From NCBI GenBank assembly GCA_963771545.1, contig CAVYTX010000005.1, positions 248,001 through 312,000 on the forward strand: a stretch of DNA of 64,000 nt, read 5' to 3'. A program made the position numbers and the translations under genes. Positions 1 to 7,910 of this stretch are shown in pieces; within the stretch, counting starts at the first letter, position 1; each line of letters begins with the position of its first letter. A model generated the notes under the pieces. The model worked only from the letters and a program-made list of their open reading frames with translations, was not told the DNA's origin and ran no database searches. Source of the DNA: CAKZLS01 sp963771545 (lineage in GTDB: Bacteria > Pseudomonadota > Alphaproteobacteria > Rhodospirillales > Defluviicoccaceae).

Positions 1-290
1 TTTCGCCCCCCTCCGAATGAAAACAGACCCCGGGCGCCCTGCTGGTACCATGAACACCTGCACCTGTCTTGCGAGCAAAATGTAACGCGAACGACCGCCG
101 GCCAAGGCTCGCTCCCATTTTGATGGCGACCACGTGACGTAAGGGGAGGAAATCAAGAAACCAATATCAATCGAGTCTGATCCCTTTGTTCCCTATAAAA
201 TTATCAAATACAAACTATAATGTTATCATTGAGTTGAGTACCAATCCCCGTTCGTTTCCTTAATAATTCGTACGCATAAGGAGTGCCAAT
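1..290. other. Leading segment with no recognisable gene
   Basis: I see no convincing coding sequence here. Short frames on both strands lack family-like composition. Base composition drops in GC from about 170 onward, matching the broken ATPase gene that follows rather than the rest of the window. A Shine-Dalgarno-like AAGGAG lies at about 277-282, placed to serve the TTG start at 291. Confidence 0.5.
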
Positions 291-995
291 TTGGATCATC
301 GCGAAATAAATACAATTCGAACACAATTTCAAGCTGGACTTTGGGCGCAGTTCTTGCAGATGATAACAATAGACGGACTGCGAGGGTGGACAGGCCAAGC
401 AGTTGAGTTCAATTTTCCGGTCGTTTGTATAGTTGGGGAGAACGGAAGCGGAAAGAGCACGCTTCTTAAGGTGGGTGCCTGCGTATATGACAACAAGGAC
501 AAAGAAAAACGATTTTACCCGTCTACATTTTTTGTTGAAACGGTTTCAAACGCGGCCCTAACGTAGATACTTTTCGAATTACCAAGCCGACACAACGTTG
601 GCGCGTACCTGATAAATCGCCGAAACGGGAAGTCTTCATTCTGGACATCGCGCGAACCCTGCCATTGGAGGCATCGGTAGGCTACGCGAAGATTGCGCGT
701 TCTGCCGCATCTGAAATTGAGAGCGCGGAAATCTCTGATGAGTTTCGCGGGCGTCTTTCGCATGTTCTAGGAAGGAATTACACAAAGGCGCGTTTCGCGA
801 CGTCAGATGTAGATAAGAAGCGGCAAGTCGGGTTGCTCGAGCGCGAGTGGGGCGAGCTATCTCAATTCCATCAAGGCGCAGGCGAGGATGCCACACTGGA
901 TTTGTTTCGTACACTACAAGGACTTCCTGAGAACTCACTGCTATTAGAAGCCGTCTTGAAACTCAATTTTTGGCTGGATTGGCGGGTTCAGATGT
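291..995 (+). pseudogene. Remnant of a P-loop AAA-family ATPase, frame-disrupted and truncated by an insertion sequence
   Basis: The first frame (291-566) starts at TTG behind AAGGAG and encodes an N-terminal strand followed by a Walker A motif, GENGSGKST, near residue 50, then a FYPS motif. It ends at a TAG at 564. Homologous-looking sequence resumes in another frame from 566 (DTFRITKPTQRWR, then a stretch with an LPLEASVGYAK motif) and runs to about 995, where the insertion sequence begins. A segment appears to be missing near 550-566. Walker B, the signature region and the C-terminus are absent. The layout resembles SMC/OLD-like AAA ATPases often found in defence or mobile loci, but the exact family is not certain. 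The lower GC suggests horizontal transfer. Confidence 0.7.
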
Positions 996-1863
996 GATTC
1001 CAAACGGTTGTCAAAGCTAGTTTGGAGGGGCACATGTGGACACCGACCACCCGGCGGCAACATAGCCGCGATCATCTGCGTTATGGAAGCGATCTGAGCG
1101 ATGCGGAGTGGGAGATCATCGCGCCGTTCATGCCGCCGCCGGCGCGGACCGGCCGGCCCCGCGAATGGCCGATGCGCGAGATCATGAACGCCATCTTCTA
1201 CGTCCTGCGGGCCGGCTGCGCCTGGCGCATGCTGCCCAAGGACTTCCCGCCGATGACGACGGTCTACGGTTGGTTCCTGCGCTTCCGCCGCGAGGGCCTG
1301 TTCGAGACCATCAACCACCATCTCGTCGCGCTCGACCGCGAGCGGGTCGGGCGGGAGGCCAGTCCGTCGGCGGCGGTGATCGACAGCCAGAGCGTCAAGA
1401 CCGTCGAAGCCGGCGGCCCCAGGGGCTACGACGGGGCCAAGAAGATCAAGGGCCGCAAGCGCCACGCCATGGTCGATACCGATGGGCGGGCGCTGGTGAT
1501 TCAAGCCCACCCGGCCGACATTCAGGATCGCGACGGCGCGATCCCGCTGCTCAAGGCGTCGCGGCGATCGTTCCCCTTCGTCGAACTCGCCTTCGCCGAC
1601 AGCGCCTATGGCGCCCAGCGGGTCAAGGACGCCACCTGCATTGCCATCGAGGTGGTCAAGAAGATCGCTGACCAGGTCGGCTTCCAGGTCCTGCCAAGGC
1701 GATGAGTGGTCGAGCGCTTCTTCGCCTGGATCAACCGTAACCGAAGGCTCGCCAAAGACTTCGAAGCCACCATCGCCTCCGCCCAAACCTTCCTCTACGC
1801 CGCTTCCGTCATGATGCTCACCCGACGCTTGGCACGCTCAACATGAGTTTCAAAGTCGGACTC
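996..1863 (+). mobile_element. IS5-family insertion sequence (boundaries approximate)
   Basis: The element is defined by an IS5-type DDE transposase and imperfect terminal repeats: GATTCCAAAC at the left against GAGTCCGAC read inward from the right end (complement of 1855-1863). The left end coincides with the abrupt end of the AAA ATPase remnant, which supports insertion into that gene. I could not identify a clean target duplication, so the ends are good only to a few bases. It is probably non-autonomous because its transposase carries a nonsense codon. Confidence 0.7.
1034..1846 (+). pseudogene. IS5-family transposase, interrupted by an in-frame TGA
   Basis: From ATG 1034 the frame encodes a 270-codon IS5-type transposase with an N-terminal DUF4096-like region (LSDAEWEIIAPFMP) and the DDE domain. 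The first two catalytic aspartates are visible in AVIDSQSVKT and AFADSAYG. At 1703-1705 a TGA stops translation after LPRR. The same frame then continues with VVERFFAWINRNRRL, which contains the third catalytic residue (E), and ends naturally at 1844-1846. Family members read RRW at this junction, so a TGG to TGA change is the simplest explanation. The truncated 223-residue product lacks the catalytic E and should be inactive. Confidence 0.85.
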
Positions 1864-2612
1864 TAAGGGCGGTCGTTCCCTAGTCGCACCCGGCATGTCC
1901 GCAAACGGCTGAAGGCCTGAACTCCGGAACGCGCGTGCTTCGTATCCCATAAAATCTCGGGATCAAACGGTCGGAGTCGACTGAACAGGCGAGGAACAAA
2001 GTCCTTGACCCTTCGCCTGCCAGGACTTATGTTCGATGTTTGTTCTAATTGGAGCGACAGGAGAAGTGGGCTCGGAATCCGGACCGGTTTAAAAATGTAT
2101 ACGTTTGTTACGGATAAATTCCTCTCAGTATCAATGCGTTATCCTGTATTAATGTATACTTATGTATACCGGGTGGAAAAGGTCTTTCCAGTGAAATCAT
2201 ACACTTGGCCTGACGAAATGTCTACTTTCGTATACTTTTATATACCCTTCACGTCGGGCGCCGACGGGTTTTGTTTCGGATCAAGTGCTTAAGCGCCACG
2301 GACGCGGAACGACGGTATGCAAAACAGCCGGGAAAGTAGACGCAAGGTATACATTTTTACGGTCGACCGCCGTTGGGGCCGGCACGGCGTTAAGATAATA
2401 AGTGGAATCGGCAGCATGGATCGTGGTTCGGTGTTCCCGCCCCGGTGAACCCGGGGGACAATGAGAAGTTTAACGATTACCTCGCATAATCGCGGTGGCG
2501 AATGGCCGACATGTCGCGGCGCATCTATTGGGATCATCGATTATGGGAAAACCTTGTACTCCTTCGGCAATTTCGGCATTCTCCCGCACTCTCTAAGATT
2601 GTGGAGACGTCA
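1864..2612. other. Gene-free interval between the IS5 element and cimA
   Basis: About 750 bases with no credible coding sequence. The only structure I see is a cluster of GTATAC palindromes at 2097-2352, listed separately. A GGAGA sequence at about 2602-2606 precedes the cimA start. Confidence 0.6.
2097..2352. repeat. Cluster of five GTATAC palindromes with shared flanks
   Basis: GTATAC occurs at 2097-2102, 2154-2159, 2164-2169, 2230-2235 and 2347-2352, with a variant ATATAC at 2240-2245. Four of the sites are followed by T-rich spacers and a second TAC element: GTATACGTTTGTTAC, GTATACTTATGTATACC, GTATACTTTTATATACC and GTATACATTTTTAC. Two pairs of half sites are spaced by ten bases, one helical turn. 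This looks like iterated protein-binding sites (operator or replication/partition iterons), but no cognate protein is identifiable nearby. Confidence 0.55.
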
Positions 2613-4214
2613 ATGTCTGGTGATCGCGTCTATCTATACGACTGCACCCTGCGCGACGGAGCGCAGACCCAAGGCGTGGATTTCAGCGTCGCCGACAAGG
2701 CCGCTATCGCCCGCGAGCTGGACGGTTTGGGCATCGACTATATCGAAGGGGGATGGCCCGGAGCCAATCCCACCGATGACGGTTTCTTCGCCGATCCGCC
2801 CAAGTTGCATCGCGCCCGCCTTTCGGCCTTTGGAATGACCCGCCGGACGGGCCGCAGCGTCGAGAACGACCCGGGATTCACCGCGCTGCTCACCACCAAG
2901 GCCAAGATCGTCTGCATGGTGGGCAAGGCGTGGGATTTTCAGGTGGAGGTGGCGCTCGGAATCGAGCTTGACGAGAACGTGAAGATGATCGCCGACAGCA
3001 TCCGTCACGCCAAGGGCAGGCTCGACGAGGTCATGTTCGACGCCGAGCATTTCTTCGACGGCTACAAGGCGAATCCCGAATACGCGACCACGTGCCTGAA
3101 GGCGGCGCAAGAGGCGGGCGCGCGGTGGATCGTTCTCTGTGACACCAACGGCGGAACGTTGCCCCATGAGGTCGCGGAAATCATCGGCGAAATCACCGCG
3201 CACGTCCCCGGGGACCGGCTTGGAATCCATTGCCATGACGACACCGGCAACGCCGTGGCCAACAGCATCGCCGCCGTGCGCGCGGGCGTGCGCCAGGTGC
3301 AGGGGACGTTGAATGGCCTCGGAGAGCGGTGCGGCAACGCCAACTTGGTTTCCATCATCCCGTCGCTGATGCTGAAGATGGGGTATGAAACCGGGCTCAC
3401 CGCCAATGATCTGACCCGCCTGACCCATGTCTCCCGGCTGTTCGACGAGCGGCTCAACCGCGCGCCCAACCGAAGCGCGCCCTACGTGGGCAAATCGGCG
3501 TTCGCGCACAAGGGGGGTCTGCATGTGTCGGCGGTGGAGAAGGATCCCCGCTGCTACGAACACATCGTTCCGGAGTTGGTCGGCAATCACCGGCACATCG
3601 TCGTGTCGGATCAGGCGGGGCGGGCCAACATCCTGGCGCGGTTCAGGGACATCGGACTGGACGTGGACTCCAAGGATCCGAAAGTTGCCCGGCTGGTGGA
3701 AACGGTCAAGGAAATGGAGTTCAACGGCTACGCCTACGACGGCGCGGAAGCCAGTTTCGAGCTTCTCGCCCGGCGCGCGATCAACGGCGTGCCGGAGTAT
3801 TTCAACTGCACCAGCTTCCGCGTGATCGACGAGCGGCGGTGGAATGCGCGGGGCGATCTGGTGACCCTCTCCGAGGCGACGGTCAAGCTCGAGGCCAACG
3901 GCAACCAGTATATGACCGTCGAGGAGGGCAACGGGCCGGTGAACGCCCTGGACGCGGCGTTGCGAAAGGTCCTGATACCCGTCTATCCCTCACTGGAGCC
4001 GGTGCGTCTGGTCGACTACAAGGTGCGTATCCTCACGCCCGGGGACGGAACCCGCGCGTTCACCCGGGTGATGATCGAATCCGCGACCGATCATGGCGAG
4101 CGCTGGTCGACCGTGGGCGTCTCGACCAACATTATCGATGCGTCCTTCCGGGCGCTTTACGACAGCATCGTCTACAGGCTCTATCGCGACGGGGCCGTCG
4201 CCCAGGCCGCCTGA
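2613..4214 (+). CDS. cimA: Citramalate synthase / 2-isopropylmalate synthase-like protein
   Basis: A 533-residue protein of the DRE-TIM metallolyase family, condensing acetyl-CoA with a 2-oxoacid. The CimA length and N-terminus (YLYDCTLRDGAQTQGVDFS) favour citramalate synthase, which makes citramalate from pyruvate for threonine-independent isoleucine synthesis. Visible motifs are the catalytic/metal segment DCTLRDGAQ near residue 9, the metal-binding HCHDDTGNAVANS near residue 205, GERCGNANL, and a C-terminal LeuA-type regulatory domain (about 390-530) that normally binds the end-product amino acid. I chose ATG 2613 because of the preceding GGAGA and because homology begins at once. It is followed 11 bases later by trmJ, so the two may be cotranscribed. 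Confidence 0.9.
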   Translation: MSGDRVYLYDCTLRDGAQTQGVDFSVADKAAIARELDGLGIDYIEGGWPGANPTDDGFFADPPKLHRARLSAFGMTRRTGRSVENDPGFTALLTTKAKIVCMVGKAWDFQVEVALGIELDENVKMIADSIRHAKGRLDEVMFDAEHFFDGYKANPEYATTCLKAAQEAGARWIVLCDTNGGTLPHEVAEIIGEITAHVPGDRLGIHCHDDTGNAVANSIAAVRAGVRQVQGTLNGLGERCGNANLVSIIPSLMLKMGYETGLTANDLTRLTHVSRLFDERLNRAPNRSAPYVGKSAFAHKGGLHVSAVEKDPRCYEHIVPELVGNHRHIVVSDQAGRANILARFRDIGLDVDSKDPKVARLVETVKEMEFNGYAYDGAEASFELLARRAINGVPEYFNCTSFRVIDERRWNARGDLVTLSEATVKLEANGNQYMTVEEGNGPVNALDAALRKVLIPVYPSLEPVRLVDYKVRILTPGDGTRAFTRVMIESATDHGERWSTVGVSTNIIDASFRALYDSIVYRLYRDGAVAQAA

Positions 4215-4225
4215 CCCGATCCGCC

Positions 4226-5006
4226 ATGGCGGGCACGGACTCCACGCGGGCCGCCGCATCGGGCGATGGTCCGGCGGTCGTGCTGGTCGAGCCTCAACTG
4301 GGAGAGAACATCGGCATGGTCGCGCGGGCCATGCTGAACTTCGGGCTGACGGATCTACGTCTCGTGCGGCCGCGCGAACCCTGGCCCAATGAAAAGGCCG
4401 TCGCGGCGTCGGCGGGGGCGGATCGTGTTCTCGACGCCGCCCGCCTGTTCGAACTCCACGCCCGGCGCCGTCGCCGATCTGTCGCGGGTTTACGCAACCA
4501 CCGCCCGCGCCCGGGACATGATCAAGCGCGTCGTCACCCCCCGCCAGGCCGCCGTCGAGCTGACCGGTTCTCCGGCGTCCAGCGGCGGCGATGGCGTTCT
4601 CTTCGGCAAGGAAGCGAAGGGGCTCCACAACGACGACGTGGCGTTGGCCGATGCCGTCATCATGGCGCCGCTGAACCCGGCCTTCAGTTCGCTCAATCTG
4701 GCGATGGCGGTGCTGCTCGTCGGTTATGAATGGTATCAGGCGACAACCGATGCGCCGCGCGCTTCCATGACCATGCCCAAGGAGACGCGACCCGCGCGCA
4801 AGGAGGAGATGATGGGGCTGTTCGAACACCTGGAAAGCGAACTGGACGCCTGCGGGTTCCTGCGGGTCGAGGAAAAGCGCCCGATCATGGTCCGCAACCT
4901 CCGCAACCTTCTTGGGCGGGCGCAACTGACCGAGCAGGAGGTGCGGACCCTGCGTGGCGTGATCACCTGCCTGGTGTCCGGCCGGCGGCGCAACACCAGC
5001 GCCTAA
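4226..5006 (+). pseudogene. trmJ: tRNA (cytidine/uridine-2'-O-)-methyltransferase TrmJ, single-base frameshift
   Basis: A SPOUT-fold TrmH-family methyltransferase that would 2'-O-methylate position 32 of tRNAs. From ATG 4226 the first frame gives VVLVEPQLGENIGMVARAM, the typical SPOUT N-terminus, up to about residue 76 (ARLFE). From 4455 the family sequence continues in another frame (STPGAVADLSRVY, then LFGKEAKGL and the knot segment MAPLNPAFSSLNLAMAV) to TAA at 5006. Deleting one A at 4452/4453 restores LFDSTPGAVADL, so a one-base insertion is the lesion. Both halves are well conserved, which suggests a recent mutation or a sequencing error. The stop overlaps the convergent coq7 stop. Confidence 0.85.
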
Positions 5007-5560
5007 ACACGCTCCGATAGCCAGATGGCCAGCCGCGAACCGGCTTTTATGGCGCCCGTCAACGCTTTGTAGCCGGGGGCCTTTTCGGCTCCATGGTGGA
5101 GCCCGGTATCCCGATGCTCGATTTCGTCCCGCCGGTAGCGTTCACAGATGTCCCGGAGCTCCAACTCGTCATCCCCCAATTGGGCGATCTGTTTCGCGTA
5201 GTGCTCGTCGATAACCTCTTCGACCGCGACGGTGCAGGCCATCGCCCCGCGCGGTCCCAAGAGCGCGGTCGTGGCCCCCAAGGCGAACCCGGCGACATGC
5301 CACAGAGGTTGCAGCGCCGTCGGTCGAACCCGGCGTTGCGGGATCAGTTCGTTGAATTTCGCCAGATGCTCGCGCTCCTGGACGGCCATGCGGCGGATGA
5401 CCCCGCCGGCCGGGGTGCGGCCAAGCACGCTGAGTTGGCCCGCGTAGATGCGAACGGCGCCGTATTCGCCGGCCTGGTCGACGCGGATGATACGGTCGAT
5501 GAGTTCGGCTTTGCTCAGGTCGCCGGGGAGACGTCCGGTTGTTGGCGTTTTTTCACTCAC
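5003..5560 (-). CDS. coq7: Demethoxyubiquinone hydroxylase (5-demethoxyubiquinol 5-hydroxylase)
   Basis: A 185-residue carboxylate-bridged di-iron protein that hydroxylates demethoxyubiquinone in ubiquinone biosynthesis, working peripherally on the inner membrane. Iron ligands can be assigned to the two repeats typical of Coq7: E in AGEYGAVRIY with EREHLAKF, and E in EEVIDEHYAK with DEIEHRDTG. Full family length. Its start overlaps the stop of the upstream dsbB gene by four bases (ATGA type), so the two are almost certainly one transcript. It converges on trmJ with a small overlap at the stops. Confidence 0.95.
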   Translation of the reverse strand: MSEKTPTTGRLPGDLSKAELIDRIIRVDQAGEYGAVRIYAGQLSVLGRTPAGGVIRRMAVQEREHLAKFNELIPQRRVRPTALQPLWHVAGFALGATTALLGPRGAMACTVAVEEVIDEHYAKQIAQLGDDELELRDICERYRRDEIEHRDTGLHHGAEKAPGYKALTGAIKAGSRLAIWLSERV

Positions 5561-6081
5561 CGTTCTCTTTCCTTTCCGAGGCGCCAGCCGCCGGCGATGG
5601 CGGCCACGCCCAACCCCAGGGAGGCGAGGCTATTATAGCCCGCCATGGACAGGCCAAAAAGCGTCCAGTCGACCTGGTCGCAGGGCCGGCGCGGTTGGCT
5701 GGCGAGCTGGCTGGTCAAGTCCTTCACATTCACGCCCGACGAGAGTTCGCCGCCGCAAGCCGCCACCGATCCCCACCAATGCTGCTCGACGCCCACATGA
5801 TAAAAGGCAAGCGCCGAGCCCGCCATGAACACGGCCCCGCAGGCGATCACCAGCCATCGGGATGCTTGTCCGCGCGCCGACAGGAAAATCGCCAACGCCG
5901 CCAAAGCGCCGGTGATCGCATAGGGAACCCGCTGGTACAGGCACAAAACGCACGGCTCCAGCCCAAAGACATATTGAGCGGTAAACGCGCTGGCGATGGC
6001 GCCCATGCTCACAACGAGAATGGCCACGGGGAGGGCGCGAGCACCCGCAAGAGTTCCAAGTGACACCGACATATCGACCAT
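5557..6081 (-). CDS. dsbB: DsbB-family disulfide bond formation protein
   Basis: A 174-residue inner-membrane protein with four predicted helices. It would reoxidise periplasmic DsbA and pass electrons to quinone. The periplasmic redox pair CVLC (in LEPCVLCLYQR) follows the first helix, and a second pair of cysteines is present in the later loop (AACGGE and RRPCDQ). This matches the DsbB four-cysteine pattern. Translationally coupled to coq7, a sensible pairing because DsbB needs ubiquinone. The start is taken as the ATG preceding SVSLGTLAG. Confidence 0.9.
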   Translation of the reverse strand: MVDMSVSLGTLAGARALPVAILVVSMGAIASAFTAQYVFGLEPCVLCLYQRVPYAITGALAALAIFLSARGQASRWLVIACGAVFMAGSALAFYHVGVEQHWWGSVAACGGELSSGVNVKDLTSQLASQPRRPCDQVDWTLFGLSMAGYNSLASLGLGVAAIAGGWRLGKERER

Positions 6082-6152
6082 ATAGCGGTTCCGGCGGCGT
6101 CATGACACCCGGTAATCGGCGGCTCGCGGCCGCCTTCCCATCGGTTTGACGG

Positions 6153-6734
6153 CTAAAGAAAATACTTGGCCGCGACGAAACCGCCAAACAGCAAGATGAA
6201 AAAGAGCGTCGCGAGCATGGCCAGGTTGTTCTCCACGAACCGGCGGATCGCCTCTCCAAAATACCACAGCAGTCCGGCGACGATGAAAAACCGGGCGCCG
6301 CGAGACAGGAAGGAAGCGACGCTGAACGTGGTCAGGTCGAGACCGGTGACGCCGCTGGCGATGGTGATCACCTTGTAGGGAAAGGGGGTAAAACCGGCGC
6401 CGGCGACGATCCAGGCGCCCCACTCGTTATAGGCTTCTTGGAAGGACTGGAACGCGTCCCCGTAACCATAGAAATCGATGATCGGCCGGCCGATCTGTTC
6501 GAACAGGAAATAACCGATCCCATATCCGGCAAGGCCCCCGAGCACCGAAGCAATGGTGCAAACGGCCGCCAACAGCCATGCCCGTTCCCGTGCGGCCAGC
6601 ACCATGGGAATCAACAGGACATCCGGCGGGATGGGAAACACCGAGCTTTCGGCGAATGTGAGCGCCGCCAGGGCCCATACGGCATGACGGTGACCGGAGA
6701 CGCTCATGGTCCAGTCGTAAAGTCGTCGGAGCAC
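6153..6734 (-). CDS. YqaA/DedA-family (SNARE-associated fold) membrane protein
   Basis: About 193 residues with four to five hydrophobic segments. The family features are FAESSVFPIPPDVLLIPM near the N-terminus, the glycine-rich GGLAGYGIGYFL, the re-entrant region AGAGFTPFPYKVITIASG and SRGARFFIVAGLL. Members of this superfamily are proposed lipid or undecaprenyl-phosphate transporters, but the YqaA branch is poorly characterised. I chose the GTG at 6734 (VLRRLYDWTMSV) because the domain begins there. The same frame stays open to 6884, and an ATG ten codons further in is also possible. Transcribed away from the thioesterase gene. Confidence 0.8.
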   Translation of the reverse strand: MLRRLYDWTMSVSGHRHAVWALAALTFAESSVFPIPPDVLLIPMVLAARERAWLLAAVCTIASVLGGLAGYGIGYFLFEQIGRPIIDFYGYGDAFQSFQEAYNEWGAWIVAGAGFTPFPYKVITIASGVTGLDLTTFSVASFLSRGARFFIVAGLLWYFGEAIRRFVENNLAMLATLFFILLFGGFVAAKYFL

Positions 6735-6898
6735 GGAAGTCGAATCTCCCGGGAGGGACGGTTTCGAGGCGCGAGGCGCGGTAGGTTTAGCAGCCGCGGC
6801 CGAAACGAACAACGTCCACGGACCCGGATCATGGTTGTGATCGACGGTATACGCAGTTACATGATCGCCACGAAGGGCATTCATCCAGCAAACGATCC

Positions 6899-7381
6899 AT
6901 GACCGGTACCGCCCCCGCCCCGAACATCGACCTGACCGACCCCGCCGCCTTTTCGTTCTGGACGCGGGATACCGTGCGGTTCGCGGACATGGACCGCTAT
7001 CGACACATAAACAACGTCGCCGTGGCCACCTACTGCGAGACGGGCCGGGTGGAATTCGCCGAGCACCTGATGCCCGGATCCACGTCGGGGGAAGGCACCG
7101 GATGGGTCATTCTACGGTTGACCGTCAACTATCTTGCTCAGGCGCACTATCCGGGCCATGTGGAGATCGGAACGCGGGTGGACCGGGTGGGGCGCAGCTC
7201 GTGCTCCATCGGACAGGGTCTGTTCAAGGATGGGGTCTGCTTCGCCACCAGCGAAGCGGTGCTGGTGTGGCTGGACCTCGGGGAAGGCGGACGCCCCGCG
7301 CCGATTCCCGACATGCTTCGCGCCCGAATGCTCGCGGATGCGGGGCAAATTCCAGCGGTCCCTCCAAGCCGGTCGGCTTAA
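6899..7381 (+). CDS. Acyl-CoA thioesterase, hot-dog fold (4HBT/YbgC type)
   Basis: A 160-residue protein hydrolysing an acyl-CoA thioester; the substrate cannot be predicted. The hot-dog active-site helix begins at VRFADMDRYRHINN, with the catalytic aspartate position of the 4-hydroxybenzoyl-CoA thioesterase group. RLTVNYLAQAHYPGHVEI forms the central strand. Single-domain length is normal. The gene stands alone: the YqaA gene diverges upstream and rpoD starts 530 bases downstream. Confidence 0.85.
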   Translation: MTGTAPAPNIDLTDPAAFSFWTRDTVRFADMDRYRHINNVAVATYCETGRVEFAEHLMPGSTSGEGTGWVILRLTVNYLAQAHYPGHVEIGTRVDRVGRSSCSIGQGLFKDGVCFATSEAVLVWLDLGEGGRPAPIPDMLRARMLADAGQIPAVPPSRSA

Positions 7382-7910
7382 AGGGGTCCCAAGCGCGTTG
7401 AGGCGGGTCATCGACATTGCTATAAGGCTCGCCCTGCGCCGACAATTTGGCCGACAAAGTCGATCTTGACAAGTTTTGTCGAGACGATTTAAAGACAGAA
7501 GGTTCGAGATAACATCTTGACGCGGCGAAGTTGAAACGCCACCTCAGACAGTGCGTTTGCCGTTGATGCTGAACTCGTTCGTAAGTCCTCAGCAAGGAAA
7601 CTCTTTATTTATAGCTGAGGTTTACACTCCGAATGGCTAATCGAACAGAAAGGTTGACAACCTTGCGTGGCAAACGCCTTCTGCGAACGAACTCAGGGAT
7701 CAAGCAACCAGCGGCGATCGGCCGGCGGGAACGGTAGAATTTTTATAAAGCGCGACGAAAGCACGAGAGGCCGCTATTCTCGGACACACACCGCGACCGC
7801 GGGCAGTTTTTGAGAAGTTGGCAAGTAACCTCTGCGGCATTCGCCGTCCGGGGCAAAGTCGCTATCGCGAACTCGCTCCCGCGGCTTGATTGATTTTTAG
7901 CGGGGAATAG
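7382..7910. promoter_or_regulatory. Long leader/promoter region of rpoD
   Basis: No coding sequence is evident. A candidate sigma-70 promoter is TTGACA at 7466-7471, a 17-base spacer and TTAAAG at 7489-7494. The -35 box sits inside an inverted repeat (TTGACAAGTTTTGTCGA), which could be an operator. A small perfect hairpin AAGGTTGACAACCTT lies at 7650-7664. The length of more than 500 bases suggests several promoters or a long untranslated leader. Confidence 0.4.

Noticed and set aside
204..398. Short minus-strand frame at the left end
   Set aside because: Overlaps the start of the ATPase remnant, no motif and no ribosome site.
1703..1705. TGA at a conserved Trp position as evidence of UGA recoding
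   Set aside because: TGA is used as a true stop by many genes here (cimA, rpoD, frdB, mutA), so a code change is not supported.
2005..2292. 95-residue open frame across the GTATAC cluster
   Set aside because: No domain, composition is not coding-like, and the region is better explained as a site array.
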